Source of the DNA: Acidobacteriota bacterium
GTDB lineage: Bacteria; Acidobacteriota; Terriglobia; Acidiferrales; UBA7541
Length of the DNA stretch: 64,000 bases
Assembly (NCBI GenBank): GCA_013289665.1
Contig: JABCZN010000002.1
Location: 372,001-436,000 of the forward strand
Reading direction: 5' to 3'
The notes under the pieces are model-generated. The model was not told the DNA's origin, did not search any database, and saw only the letters and a list, made by a program, of their open reading frames with translations. Positions 52,299 through 61,640 of this stretch are shown here, in pieces; the stretch's first letter is position 1; every line of letters begins with the position of its first letter. The position numbers and the translations under genes are program-made.

Positions 52299-54947
52299 AT
52301 GCTTCGCCTTCGCACTTACGGAAAATGGATTGGCGCGCTCGCGGTTCTGCTCGTCCTCGCGCAATTGGGTCTGCCCTTCCTGCTCCGAACCAGCCGCATG
52401 CGCGCCTATCTGCTCGCGCATCTTGAAAAATCCTTCGGACGCTCGGTCGAAGCCCGCAGTTTTTCCATGGACATTCTCCCCTTCCCTCGCGTGGACGTCG
52501 AAGGCGTCAGCATCGGCGAAAACCCCTCCTTCGGCCACGAATATTTCCTTCGCGCGGATCGTCTGACCGCCAGCGTGCGGTGGCTCGGCTTGCTCCGCGG
52601 GCACTTCGATTTCGGCACCATCTCCCTTTCGCGCCCCAGCCTGATTCTGGTTCAGAACCAGCAGGGCCGCTGGAATCTGGAGGGCTGGTTGCCCCCGGCC
52701 CCGTCAAAATCCACGGCCACGACAATTTCCTATGGCCCAGAAAGTCCCGCCGACTCCGGCAACCACCTGCAACAGATTGAATTCGACGACGGCCGCATCA
52801 ATTTCAAAACCGCCGACGAAAAGCGCCCCTTTGCCTTCACCAACGTCAGAGGAAGTGTCGAGCAGATGGGCCCCGGCCGCTGGCAATTGCGTCTTGAAGC
52901 CCAGCCCTGGCGAAGTGGTGTCCCTCTGCAGTCCACCGGCACCTTACAGGTGCGCGGCGAGGTGGCTGGCACCTCCGCACGCCTGCAGCCCGCTGAAATC
53001 CAGTTGCACTGGGACAAAGTTTCGATCGCCGATCTGTTCCGCATGATCACCGGCAACGATTACGGCGTGCGCGGCGCCTTCACCCTCGATGGAAACGCCA
53101 GTGTCGGCAAACCGGAACCCGGCGAGCGAGTCCCTCCTGGTGCCTGGAAATTCTCCCTGCACGCCAGCGCCCAAAAAATTCATCGCTGGGACCTCACCGA
53201 ACGCGGCGACAATCCCGGTGTCAGTCTCCATCTGAAAGGCCTGTGGGATGTAGCGGCCGGCGAAGCCCACGCGGACACCCTGACCCTCGATCTTCCCCAC
53301 TCACATTTCGAAGGCAGGGCCAGACTGAAAACCGCAGGAATGACCGATTGGAATCTGCGCATCGAAGAATCCATAATCCAGGCCCAGGATCTGCTGGCGT
53401 GGTACCGCGCGTTTCATCCCGATGTCGCGGAAGGTCTCGACGCCAGACAATTATTTAATGCAAGTTTTGCCCTGCGTGGCTTCCCGTTGTCCTGGGAGGA
53501 CGTGCAGGTCTCCAGCGCTGCCGGTGAACTTCGCCTGCCCGGCTTTTCAAACCCACTCCGCATCGGCCCGGTGCTAGGCGCGGCCCACAACAATTTCTTC
53601 GAGTTGCTTCCCGTTCAACTCGCTCTGGAATCCACGAGGAAAGAAGCCCCTCTGAAGGCTGAGAAAACGACGCCAAAAACCGCCGCCGCTGTCGCCGCCG
53701 ATCTGCTCGAATTCCGCTTTCGCGACGATTTCATCGCCGGAAAGGGCTCGCTGCGGGTCACCGGTAAATTGGACGACGCCAACGACTTCTTCAAAGCTGT
53801 CGCGGCATTTGGCCAGACCCTGAACCGCGGCTGGGAAATCACCGGCGGCACCGCGGGAAGTGTCGCCCGCGAATGGGATCACGGCGCCGCCAATGGCCGC
53901 TGGAGCGGCTCTCTCACTTTTACAAAAGCTCAATTACAGGCCGCCGGCCTGAATCTTCCGCTGAAGCTCGAGGACGCGCGCATCGAGTGGAAAAACGGCC
54001 ATCGCAATCTAACCATCGCCCGCGCCGCCGCTTTCGGCGCCACCTGGGCCGGCTCTCTGAGCGACGCGCTCTCCCTCGACGATTCCGCCGCCAACAACTG
54101 GAAATTCCAGCTCCATGCCGATCATCTGGACGCCACCGACCTCGATCTCTGGTTCGGCCCCCGCGCCCGGCCGAACTGGTTAGAGCGCCTTCTTCCCTCC
54201 CTGCTTGGCAAATCCGATGCCAGCGCCAAGCCTAGCGAGCTTTTGCGCCGCGTAACCGCCGAGGGCGATCTGGAAGCCGATTCCCTTTCCATCGAAAAAA
54301 TAAAACTCGCGCACGCTCGCGCGCATCTCGCCTTTCACGATCTGCATCTGGAAGTCCGCGACGCCCAGGCCGAGTGGGCCGGCGGGGCGGCACGCGGCAG
54401 CGTGAGCGCGGTATTTTCCGTTCCGCCCAAATATGAAATTGCCGCCGAAATCGACCGGGCAAACCTTTCCGAACTCCCCTGGTCGGCCCGCTGGGCCGAT
54501 TACTGGAGCGGCACCGCATCGGGAAGGATCCATCTAACCACCTCCGGCGTCGGCCGCGATGCTCTCCTCGCGCAGCTTGCCGCCAGCGGCGAATTACATC
54601 TCAAAAACCTCGAACTTCGCGGCTGGGACGTCGGCGCCAGTATGGACACCGGCACAGTGCATCCGGGCGCCTCGCGCTGGGCTTCGGCTGAAGGTGAGTT
54701 CACAATCGCGGACCGCGCCGTGCATTTTGACGCTCTCACCCTGGAAAATCTGCGCGTTAAAACGCGCTTGGACGGGGCTCTCGATTTTTCGCAAGACTTC
54801 AGCCTCACCTTCATGCCTGTAAGCTCTGACAACCGCGGCGCGAAATCCGCCGCGGCCCCGCGCCTGTTTCAACTGCGCGGCCCGCTTGAAAAGCCCGTCG
54901 CCGCAGTCCGACTGACCCCAGTGGCTCAGGCAAGAAAACAACCATGA
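52299..54947 (+). CDS. AsmA family envelope protein
   Basis: An 882-residue protein. One N-terminal membrane segment (about residues 10-28, WIGALAVLLVLAQLGLPFLL) anchors a large periplasmic part. It opens with the AsmA pattern LEKSFGRSVEARSFSMDILPFPRVDVEGVSIG and ends with an AsmA_2-like block (SGTASGRIHLTTSGVGRDALLAQLAASGELHLKNLELRG). The family forms long beta-groove proteins thought to carry phospholipid between membranes. The ATG at 52299 is preferred to TTG six codons before. It ends in an ATGA overlap with a 30-codon frame. Confidence 0.85.
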   Translation: MLRLRTYGKWIGALAVLLVLAQLGLPFLLRTSRMRAYLLAHLEKSFGRSVEARSFSMDILPFPRVDVEGVSIGENPSFGHEYFLRADRLTASVRWLGLLRGHFDFGTISLSRPSLILVQNQQGRWNLEGWLPPAPSKSTATTISYGPESPADSGNHLQQIEFDDGRINFKTADEKRPFAFTNVRGSVEQMGPGRWQLRLEAQPWRSGVPLQSTGTLQVRGEVAGTSARLQPAEIQLHWDKVSIADLFRMITGNDYGVRGAFTLDGNASVGKPEPGERVPPGAWKFSLHASAQKIHRWDLTERGDNPGVSLHLKGLWDVAAGEAHADTLTLDLPHSHFEGRARLKTAGMTDWNLRIEESIIQAQDLLAWYRAFHPDVAEGLDARQLFNASFALRGFPLSWEDVQVSSAAGELRLPGFSNPLRIGPVLGAAHNNFFELLPVQLALESTRKEAPLKAEKTTPKTAAAVAADLLEFRFRDDFIAGKGSLRVTGKLDDANDFFKAVAAFGQTLNRGWEITGGTAGSVAREWDHGAANGRWSGSLTFTKAQLQAAGLNLPLKLEDARIEWKNGHRNLTIARAAAFGATWAGSLSDALSLDDSAANNWKFQLHADHLDATDLDLWFGPRARPNWLERLLPSLLGKSDASAKPSELLRRVTAEGDLEADSLSIEKIKLAHARAHLAFHDLHLEVRDAQAEWAGGAARGSVSAVFSVPPKYEIAAEIDRANLSELPWSARWADYWSGTASGRIHLTTSGVGRDALLAQLAASGELHLKNLELRGWDVGASMDTGTVHPGASRWASAEGEFTIADRAVHFDALTLENLRVKTRLDGALDFSQDFSLTFMPVSSDNRGAKSAAAPRLFQLRGPLEKPVAAVRLTPVAQARKQP

Positions 54948-55036
54948 CAGAGAACGCGTCCCTCCAGAGGATTGCCTGCAACTGGCTTCGTGCATTCCGC
55001 GCCAACCGCGGCTTTCAGGATCGGCAATTCAGATGA
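54944..55036 (+). CDS. Candidate 30-residue coupling peptide
   Basis: The ATG at 54944 overlaps the asmA-like stop (ATGA) and the frame, MTENASLQRIACNWLRAFRA and so on, ends in TGA 55034-55036, which overlaps the ATG of the next gene at 55033 (ATGA again). The peptide is basic and has no recognised family. It may serve only to keep ribosomes coupled from one gene to the next; whether it is a stable product is unknown. Confidence 0.4.
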   Translation: MTENASLQRIACNWLRAFRANRGFQDRQFR

Positions 55037-55989
55037 ACGCAACAATAATTCCGACGCCGGGCGCACAGCCTGGTTTCCGACGCAGGGTTGCCTCCGCGGC
55101 AATGTTGGCTGCGCTGATTCCCTGTTGTGCGCTTACGCTCGAAATCGATGCCAGCCCGCTGCTACTGCCGCTGCTAAGACCCGGCGATGCGCTTCTCTAC
55201 GAAGTGCACGGCCGCATCAATCGCTCCGTCAAAACAGAAAGCCGGGTCTCCAGCCAGTTCGGCCCTCAGCAACTCCAGGGCGATCTCTCAATCCAAATTC
55301 ACTTGTCGGTGCAAAAAACATCCGCGGGAAAGCCGCACCCGAGCGCCGCCGTAGAAACAGAACTCTTCGCCGCCACTCCTCCACCGGGCAACTCGCCAGC
55401 ACCTCGGGCCGGAAAGCTCAGCTTCGATATTCTCGGCAACGGCCAACTCGGCAATGTAAGAGACCTCGGCGATCTCTCCCCCGAACAGCGCCTCATCTGG
55501 CAATTCTGGGTGGCCCGCTTCGCTTTTGGCTGGACCCTTCCCCCCACCCGCCTGAAGCCCGGCGAAAAATGGAAATTCGAAGAGCCGGAACTTAACGACT
55601 CTGTGATCGCCGGCCTCGTCTGGGAACGCGAAACCACCTATGCCCGCGATGACCAGTGCCCGGTCATCCCCGCCGAATCCTGTGCGGTCTTCCTCACAGA
55701 GTCCACACTCAAGCAAAAATCTTCCACGAAAGATTCCACCCCCGAAGCCTACCGCCTGCACGAACTAAAGACCCTGGGCACCGCCAAGGGCCACAACGAA
55801 GTAATCACCTACATCTCGAAAAAAACCGGCCTGGTCCTGCGAGCCAACGAAGACGTCCAGCAATCCATGGACGTAACCGTGATGAAATCCGATGGTACCA
55901 ACGGCGTGCACTACACGGTCGAAGCCACCAGCCATCTAGAAACGCTATTGGTCCCCCAACCTAATCCACCGTCCCCGGCCCAACCGTAG
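55033..55989 (+). CDS. Secreted protein of unknown function
   Basis: A 318-residue protein with a probable signal peptide (about residues 19-41, VASAAMLAALIPCCALTLEIDA). The mature part is mostly beta-type, with LLLPLLRPGDALLYEVHGRIN, then GDLSIQIHLSVQK, LKPGEKWKFEEPEL, and YISKKTGLVLRANEDVQQSMDV. The KTGLVLRANEDV-type stretch is common in exported acidobacterial proteins, but no family is assignable. It is coupled through a short frame to the asmA-like gene, so an envelope role is plausible. Its stop codon lies within a dispersed repeat copy. Confidence 0.7.
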   Translation: MNATIIPTPGAQPGFRRRVASAAMLAALIPCCALTLEIDASPLLLPLLRPGDALLYEVHGRINRSVKTESRVSSQFGPQQLQGDLSIQIHLSVQKTSAGKPHPSAAVETELFAATPPPGNSPAPRAGKLSFDILGNGQLGNVRDLGDLSPEQRLIWQFWVARFAFGWTLPPTRLKPGEKWKFEEPELNDSVIAGLVWERETTYARDDQCPVIPAESCAVFLTESTLKQKSSTKDSTPEAYRLHELKTLGTAKGHNEVITYISKKTGLVLRANEDVQQSMDVTVMKSDGTNGVHYTVEATSHLETLLVPQPNPPSPAQP

Positions 55990-56010
55990 TGGCCGCCCTC
56001 CGCTTGCCAC
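55984..56010 (+). repeat. Dispersed 3' repeat overlapping a stop codon
   Basis: CCGTAGTGGCCGCCCTCCG followed by CTTGCCAC. The TAG of the repeat core is the stop codon of the preceding gene. The right half of the stem is diverged. Confidence 0.45.
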
Positions 56011-56016
56011 TCGCGG

Positions 56017-56022
56017 TATAAT
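56017..56022 (+). promoter_or_regulatory. -10 box upstream of uvrB
   Basis: A perfect TATAAT lies 44 bases before the uvrB ATG. No acceptable -35 box is found at 16-18 bases from it. No LexA-type site was recognised. Confidence 0.4.
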
Positions 56023-56066
56023 GAAAGTTTCCGTCTTGCCCGGAAAACTCGCAGGAGACTCCTACG

Positions 56067-58112
56067 ATGAAATTCAAGCTGCACAGCAACTATCAGCCCC
56101 GTGGCGACCAGCCAGCGGCCATCGACCAGCTCACCCGCGGTCTTGAATCCGGTGACAAGCACCAGGTGCTGCTCGGCGTCACCGGCTCCGGAAAAACCTT
56201 CGCTATGGCCAAGGTGATCGAGCAGGCGAATCGTCCCGCCCTCGTCCTCGCTCACAACAAAACCCTCGCCGCGCAGCTCTATCACGAGTTCAAAGGCTTC
56301 TTCCCGGAAAACGCGGTGGAATATTTCGTCAGCTATTACGATTTCTACCAGCCAGAGGCCTACGTTCCCGCCGCCGACATCTACATCGAAAAAGAAGCCA
56401 CCATCAACGACGAACTCGACAAGCTCCGCATGAGCGCCACCCGATCGCTCTTTGAACGCCAGGACGTCATCGTCGTCGCTTCCGTCTCCTGCATCTACGG
56501 CATCGGCTCGCCCGAAGCCTACTTCGGCATGTTGGTCATGCTCGAAAAGAGCCACCAGACCTCGCGCGAAGCCCTACTCCGGCGCTTCGTGGATATCCAG
56601 TACGAGCGCAGCGAAGATCTCCGCCGCGGCACCTTTCGCGTTCGCGGCGATATTCTCGAAATCTATCCAACGTATGAAGACAATGCCTATCGCATCGAAA
56701 TGTGGGGCGACCAGATTGACAAGATTCGCCAGATCGATCCGCTGACCGGCGAAATCCGCGCCGGCCACGAAGACCTCGCGCGCGTCCCGATCTATCCGAA
56801 AACGCACTACGTCATGCAACCCGAGCAGCGCGACCGTGCCATCGTCAGCATCCAGGACGAACTCGACTGGTGGAAAAAGGAATTAGAGAAACAGGGCAAG
56901 TTTGTAGAAGCACAGCGCGTCGTCCAGCGCACCATGTTCGACATGGAAATGATGCGCACCATCGGCTATTGCCACGGCGTCGAGAATTATTCGCGTCACC
57001 TGAGCGGCCGCCTCCCGGGCGAAGCTCCGCCCACGCTGCTCGACTACGTGCCACAGGATTACCTTCTTTTCATTGACGAGTCGCACGCCACGGTTCCGCA
57101 AGTTCGCGGCATGTTTAACGGCGACCGCGCACGCAAGCAAACCCTAGTTGATTACGGTTTCCGCATGCCGTCCGCGCTGGACAACCGCCCGCTGACTTTC
57201 GAGGAGTTCGAACATCGCGTCCATCAAGCCATTTACGTTTCCGCAACGCCCGGTCCCTACGAACTCACCAAGTCCGGTGGCGTTTTCGTCGAGCAGGTGA
57301 TTCGGCCCACGGGTCTCGTCGATCCGGAAGTGGAAATCCGGCCCGTGAAGGGCCAGGTGGACGATCTACTCGAGGAAATTCGTATCCGCGCCGCAAAAAA
57401 CGAACGCGTGCTCGTCACCACGCTCACAAAGCGCATGGCCGAAGACCTGAGCGAGTATTTCTCCGAAATCGGCGTGCGTTGCCGCTATCTTCATTCCGAA
57501 GTGGAAACGCTCGATCGCATCAAGATTCTGCGCGATCTGCGCCGTGGCGAATTCGACGTCCTTATCGGCATCAACCTGCTTCGCGAGGGACTCGACCTCC
57601 CAGAAGTTTCTCTCGTAGCCATTCTCGATGCTGACAAGGAAGGATTTCTGCGAAGCACCACGTCGCTCATCCAAACCATCGGCCGTTGCGCGCGCCACAT
57701 CGAGGGCCGCGCCATTCTCTACGCCGATCGCCGCACCGACTCCATGAATCAGGCCATCGGCGAAACCAATCGCCGCCGCGCCAAGCAGGTCGCCTACAAC
57801 AAGGAAAACAACATTACCCCGCAGTCCATCATCAAGGGCGTGGACATGGAACTCGCGCACATCGTCGAAGCCGACTACGTCACCGTACCGCTAGACACCG
57901 TCGGCCTGGACGCCGCCGTCGCCAACGTCAAGTCCGAAGCCCAGCTCGCCGAAATCCTCCAGCAACTCGAAACCCAGATGCGTGAAGCCGCCAAGAAATT
58001 TGAATTCGAAAAAGCCGCCCAACTCCGCGACCGCATCCGCTCCCTGAAACAACAAGACCTTGCCGGCCTCTTCTCCAGGGATGCCGCCGGGGGAGCAGCC
58101 GCTGCCTCGTAG
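56067..58112 (+). CDS. uvrB: UvrABC system protein B
   Basis: A 681-residue DNA helicase-like subunit that verifies lesions and recruits UvrC in nucleotide excision repair. It opens with the [20 protein letters not shown] block. Walker A is GVTGSGKTF near residue 39, the beta-hairpin [12 protein letters not shown] follows, helicase motif [17 protein letters not shown] marks the second RecA lobe, and [20 protein letters not shown] and [10 protein letters not shown] complete the helicase set. The C-terminal UVR motif spans about residues 625-660 ([22 protein letters not shown]). Length is normal. Confidence 0.97.
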   Translation: MKFKLHSNYQPRGDQPAAIDQLTRGLESGDKHQVLLGVTGSGKTFAMAKVIEQANRPALVLAHNKTLAAQLYHEFKGFFPENAVEYFVSYYDFYQPEAYVPAADIYIEKEATINDELDKLRMSATRSLFERQDVIVVASVSCIYGIGSPEAYFGMLVMLEKSHQTSREALLRRFVDIQYERSEDLRRGTFRVRGDILEIYPTYEDNAYRIEMWGDQIDKIRQIDPLTGEIRAGHEDLARVPIYPKTHYVMQPEQRDRAIVSIQDELDWWKKELEKQGKFVEAQRVVQRTMFDMEMMRTIGYCHGVENYSRHLSGRLPGEAPPTLLDYVPQDYLLFIDESHATVPQVRGMFNGDRARKQTLVDYGFRMPSALDNRPLTFEEFEHRVHQAIYVSATPGPYELTKSGGVFVEQVIRPTGLVDPEVEIRPVKGQVDDLLEEIRIRAAKNERVLVTTLTKRMAEDLSEYFSEIGVRCRYLHSEVETLDRIKILRDLRRGEFDVLIGINLLREGLDLPEVSLVAILDADKEGFLRSTTSLIQTIGRCARHIEGRAILYADRRTDSMNQAIGETNRRRAKQVAYNKENNITPQSIIKGVDMELAHIVEADYVTVPLDTVGLDAAVANVKSEAQLAEILQQLETQMREAAKKFEFEKAAQLRDRIRSLKQQDLAGLFSRDAAGGAAAAS

Positions 58113-58143
58113 TATTGTTCTCAAGAGCGAGTCGGCTCAACGA

Positions 58144-58169
58144 TGTAGTGCCGGCTTTTATGCCAGCGC
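58144..58169 (+). repeat. Dispersed 3' repeat, variant copy
   Basis: TGTAGTGCCGGCTTTTATGC followed by CAGCGC lies 32 bases after the uvrB stop. The layout GTAGnGCCGGC, short loop, GCCAGC matches the family with a different core. Confidence 0.4.
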
Positions 58170-58217
58170 TCTTCGCTTCCATCCGCCAGCGCCCTCGGCG
58201 CTGGAAATTTCAATTCC

Positions 58218-59372
58218 TCACACCATTCCCCGCCGCAACTCCTCCAATTCATAAAAAGTCTCGCGCCAATAAATCCCGCCCTGCCTCAACGTAATCACCG
58301 TCGAGCGTAACAGGATGTAGGTGATTACCGTCGCGCCCAACGGCAGCGTCAGGCAATATAACGGCGAAACCCTCATCACCGCGTCACCGCCCAGGTGAAA
58401 GCCCAGCGCAATCGTCACCGAAATCGCCGCCAGCACCCGAACCCACCCGCCGCCAAATGCCAGCCCCAAAAATGGCGCCACATTAAATAGCAGCAAGCCC
58501 AGAATCTGCAGCGCCACCATCCCCACGCTAAACCCCGCCGCAGCAAAAAAATTCTTCTCCAAGCCGCGAATCAAATTCTCCAGCCCCAGATGCCATTCGA
58601 CGCTGACCGCGTCCTGCGCAATCGCCACGCCGGAGCGGAATCCCGCCTGCTTCACCAGTTTTCCCAGCTTCATATCGTCGATCACTTCCATCGCCAGCCG
58701 CCGGTGCGCCCCCAACGCCTCGTAAGCCCCTCGCTCGAGCATCTGGAAGGCGCCGACACCCACATACGCCCGCGAATTCGGGTTGCTCACCTCATGCAGG
58801 TCCGCCGCCAATTGAAATCCCATCCCGAAAAACGTAATCAGCACCGTATCCCAGAACCCACTTCGCTCGACGTCCCCGAGCAATGACAGGTGATCCAGTC
58901 TTCGCGCCCTGGCAAGCGCCGCCACTCGCCGCAGCGCATCCGGACGAAACTTCACATCTGCATCCGTAAAAACCAGCCACTGGCCGCTCGAAGCTTCATA
59001 AGCTTTCTGCAGCGCATGCGGCTTTCCCAGCCACCCCGCCGGCAAGTCGCGCACGTGCACGACGCGCAGCTGCGGGTGGTTCGCCGCGCACTCATCGAGA
59101 ATCCGCGCGGTCCGATCCGTCGAGCGGTCATCCACCGCCACAATTTCCAGTTTGGGATAATCGACCGCCACCAGCGTCGCGAGCGCCCCCGGCAACTTTG
59201 TCTCTTCATCCCGCGCCGCAAAAAGCACCGAAATCCGCGGGCAATCCGCATCCGCCGCCGGAGCGTAGTCCTTCAACCACGGCAGCTGCAGCGCGCCATA
59301 CGCCACTTTCAGTCCATAAGTCATCCAGAAGAGTGCGACGAGTCCGAACAGAGCGAGCCAGAGGAGATGCAT
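58218..59372 (-). CDS. Membrane-bound family 2 glycosyltransferase
   Basis: A 384-residue protein. A membrane segment lies at residues 3-24. The GT-A fold follows: ISVLFAARDEETKLPGALATL, then EIVAVDDRSTDRTARIL, the metal-binding TDADVKF and the later DDMKLGKLVKQAGFRSGVA with QxxRW-like residues replaced by VSVEWHLGLEN. At least three membrane segments complete the C-terminus (residues about 270-360). It resembles GT2 enzymes such as HpnB, which act on membrane lipids. The acceptor is unknown. It is transcribed divergently from the DUF2520 gene. Confidence 0.85.
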   Translation of the reverse strand: MHLLWLALFGLVALFWMTYGLKVAYGALQLPWLKDYAPAADADCPRISVLFAARDEETKLPGALATLVAVDYPKLEIVAVDDRSTDRTARILDECAANHPQLRVVHVRDLPAGWLGKPHALQKAYEASSGQWLVFTDADVKFRPDALRRVAALARARRLDHLSLLGDVERSGFWDTVLITFFGMGFQLAADLHEVSNPNSRAYVGVGAFQMLERGAYEALGAHRRLAMEVIDDMKLGKLVKQAGFRSGVAIAQDAVSVEWHLGLENLIRGLEKNFFAAAGFSVGMVALQILGLLLFNVAPFLGLAFGGGWVRVLAAISVTIALGFHLGGDAVMRVSPLYCLTLPLGATVITYILLRSTVITLRQGGIYWRETFYELEELRRGMV

Positions 59373-59415
59373 GCGGATTGGAGTCGAATGCCAGCCTCAG
59401 GGTATCCTAGCATGG

Positions 59416-60312
59416 ATGCCAAAGAGCCTGGCCATTCTCGGTGCTGGCCGCGTGGGTCGCGCATTAGGCCGCTTGCTGCACGAACGCGGCTGGCGCACTC
59501 TCGTCGTCGCCGCACAGTCCGACCTCACCGCCCGCAAGGCCGCGAAATTCATCCGCGCAGGTCAGCCTGTCGCGGGAATCTCTCATCACGCCCTGGCGGC
59601 CAAAACCATCCTGGTGAGCGTTCCCGATGACGCTATCCCTGAGGTTGCCGCGCAACTCGCCCGCATCGGCGCACAGCAACTCCGCGGGAAAATCGTTCTG
59701 CACACCAGCGGCGCGTGTGACGCCGGCGCCCTGGAACCTGTGCGCGCGTTTGGAGCCTTCGCCGGTTCCATGCACCCGATGCAATCTTTTAATGGTGTCA
59801 GCGTTCCGCCTCTTGAAGGCAAAATCTTTGCGATCGAGGGCGACGCCCCCGCGGTCCGAACTGCCCGCTCTATCGCGCGATCCCTCGGCGGCGTCCCCCT
59901 GAACATCACCGCCGAAAAAAAACCTCTCTACCACGCCGCGGGTGCCTTCGCCGCCGGCCTGGTTCTCGCTCTTGAAGAAGCGGGCGTGCAAATGCTCCGG
60001 ACCTCCGGCCTCCCGCAACGCGAAGCCCAGCACGCACTGGTCTCCCTATCGCGCCAGGTTCTCGAACACTACGAAAAACTCGGCCCCCACAAGGCCTGGA
60101 CCGGCCCACTCTCCCGCGGCGATTACGGGGTCGTGGCCGCGAACGAAGAGGCCGTCGCTCACTACCATCCCGAATTCTTGGAAGCCTACATCGCCGTCAC
60201 CCGTCTCGCCGGCCATGTCCTCGCCGCTGATCCTGCAGCGGTCCTCGGCCGTCTTGAAACGCTTCCACGGCATGCTCCGTTGCTTTCCAAAGCCAAAGGG
60301 GGCTCAGCTTGA
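59416..60312 (+). CDS. Rossmann-fold protein with DUF2520 domain
   Basis: A 298-residue cytosolic protein. An NAD(P)-binding Rossmann motif LAILGAGRVGRALGRLLHERG begins at residue 4. The domain continues with ILVSVPDDAIPEVAAQLA, VLHTSGACDAGALEPVRAFGAFAGSMHPMQSF, and the DUF2520 C-terminal helices (KPLYHAAGAFAAGLVLALEEAG). It looks like a small oxidoreductase related to ketopantoate/6-phosphogluconate dehydrogenase folds; the substrate is unknown. The ATG at 59416 is chosen at the conserved start; 15 more codons are open upstream. The next gene begins in a TTGA overlap. Confidence 0.85.
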   Translation: MPKSLAILGAGRVGRALGRLLHERGWRTLVVAAQSDLTARKAAKFIRAGQPVAGISHHALAAKTILVSVPDDAIPEVAAQLARIGAQQLRGKIVLHTSGACDAGALEPVRAFGAFAGSMHPMQSFNGVSVPPLEGKIFAIEGDAPAVRTARSIARSLGGVPLNITAEKKPLYHAAGAFAAGLVLALEEAGVQMLRTSGLPQREAQHALVSLSRQVLEHYEKLGPHKAWTGPLSRGDYGVVAANEEAVAHYHPEFLEAYIAVTRLAGHVLAADPAAVLGRLETLPRHAPLLSKAKGGSA

Positions 60313-61640
60313 GTTCACTCGAAATTCCCATCCAGCACACCACTCTGAAAAATGGGCTGCACGTGGTCATCGCGCCGGACGCGACCGCGCCCGTCGTCAC
60401 CGTCGGCGTCTACTACAAAATCGGCTTCCGCCTGGAGCCCCAGGGCCGCAGCGGCTTCGCTCATCTGTTTGAACACATGATGTTCCAGGGCTCGGAAAAC
60501 GCGCCTAAAATGCAGCACATCAAGCTCATCAATTCGAGCGGCGGCGTCCTGAACGGCTCCACAATGTACGACGTCACCAACTACTACGAAGCGGTTCCCT
60601 CGAACGGTCTCGAGCGCGTCCTCTGGCTCGAGGCCGACCGCATGCGCGCGCTCAAAGTGGACGACGAAAACCTCCGCAACCAGCGCGACGTCGTAAAGGA
60701 AGAAGTCCGCGTCAACGTCCTCAACCAGCCCTACGGCGGTTTCCCGTGGCTTGACATGCCTCCCGTCGCCTTCCGCAACTGGGCCAACGCGCACAACTTT
60801 TACGGCGATTTTCATGACCTGGACGCGGCGAATCTCGCCGACGTCCAAACGTTCTTCAAAACCTACTACGTCCCCAACAACGCCGTCCTGCTGATGCTCG
60901 GCGACGTCACCCCAAAAGACGGCTTCGCCTTCGCCGAAAAATATTTCGGCTCTATTCCCGCCGGCGCCGCACCTCCCTTCGCCGATCCGACCGAACCCCC
61001 GCAAACTGAAGAGCGCCGCGGCCGCGTCGAAGAAAAATTCGGCACGCTCCCGGCCATGGCCATCGCCTACGTCATGCCCGACCGGCGCACCCCCGATTGG
61101 TACGCCATGGCGCTGCTCGACCAAGCCCTGCATGGCGGCAGAGCGGGACGCATTCACCGCGAAATGGTCCTCGAAAAACAGATTGCCGTCGAAGCCGAGG
61201 GCGGCGTTGACGACATTTTCGGTTTCAACGGCCCCGCGCAAATGACCACCCGCATCCTGCACAAACCCGAATGCACAGACGTCCGGACGCTCGAAGCCTT
61301 CGACGCCATCGTGCGCGAAGTCCAGCAAAACGGCATCCCCGAGGACGAACTCCGGCACCTCAAGGTCAAATGGCGTTCCGACTACTACTCCACGCTCGAA
61401 GGCGGCCGCGGCGGCTACATGCCGCGCTACGGCCTGATGCATCTGCTCGCCTGCTTCACGCTCTTCGACAACGAACCGGAACTCGTCAACTCCATCCTCG
61501 ACGGCTTCCTCGCCGTGAAGCGGGAAGACATTCAGCGCGTCGCGAAAAGATATCTTGTGCCCGAGAATCGCGCCATCGTCTTCCGCGCGCCGGTGAACCC
61601 CGGTTTAGGCTCGGACGCGGGCGCAAAGGAGGCTGCATAA
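60309..61640 (+). CDS. M16 family zinc metallopeptidase (active subunit)
   Basis: A 443-residue peptidase. The inverted zinc motif HXXEH is intact as H52-L-F-E55-H56 in FAHLFEHMMFQGSEN; the downstream Glu ligand is in RDVVKEEVRVNVLNQ. The TTLKNGLHVVIAPDATAPVVTVGVYY start and the later DYYSTLEGG-type substrate region are typical. No signal peptide is seen. TTG at 60309 overlaps the stop of the DUF2520 gene. It is followed with a one-base overlap (TAATG) by an M16 protein lacking the zinc site; such pairs form heterodimers like mitochondrial processing peptidase. Confidence 0.9.
   Translation: MSSLEIPIQHTTLKNGLHVVIAPDATAPVVTVGVYYKIGFRLEPQGRSGFAHLFEHMMFQGSENAPKMQHIKLINSSGGVLNGSTMYDVTNYYEAVPSNGLERVLWLEADRMRALKVDDENLRNQRDVVKEEVRVNVLNQPYGGFPWLDMPPVAFRNWANAHNFYGDFHDLDAANLADVQTFFKTYYVPNNAVLLMLGDVTPKDGFAFAEKYFGSIPAGAAPPFADPTEPPQTEERRGRVEEKFGTLPAMAIAYVMPDRRTPDWYAMALLDQALHGGRAGRIHREMVLEKQIAVEAEGGVDDIFGFNGPAQMTTRILHKPECTDVRTLEAFDAIVREVQQNGIPEDELRHLKVKWRSDYYSTLEGGRGGYMPRYGLMHLLACFTLFDNEPELVNSILDGFLAVKREDIQRVAKRYLVPENRAIVFRAPVNPGLGSDAGAKEAA

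Noticed and set aside
61271-61639. N-terminal extension of the second M16 protein
   Set aside because: It overlaps the first M16 gene and has no similarity to M16 proteins; the ATG at 61640 fits the family and the coupling.
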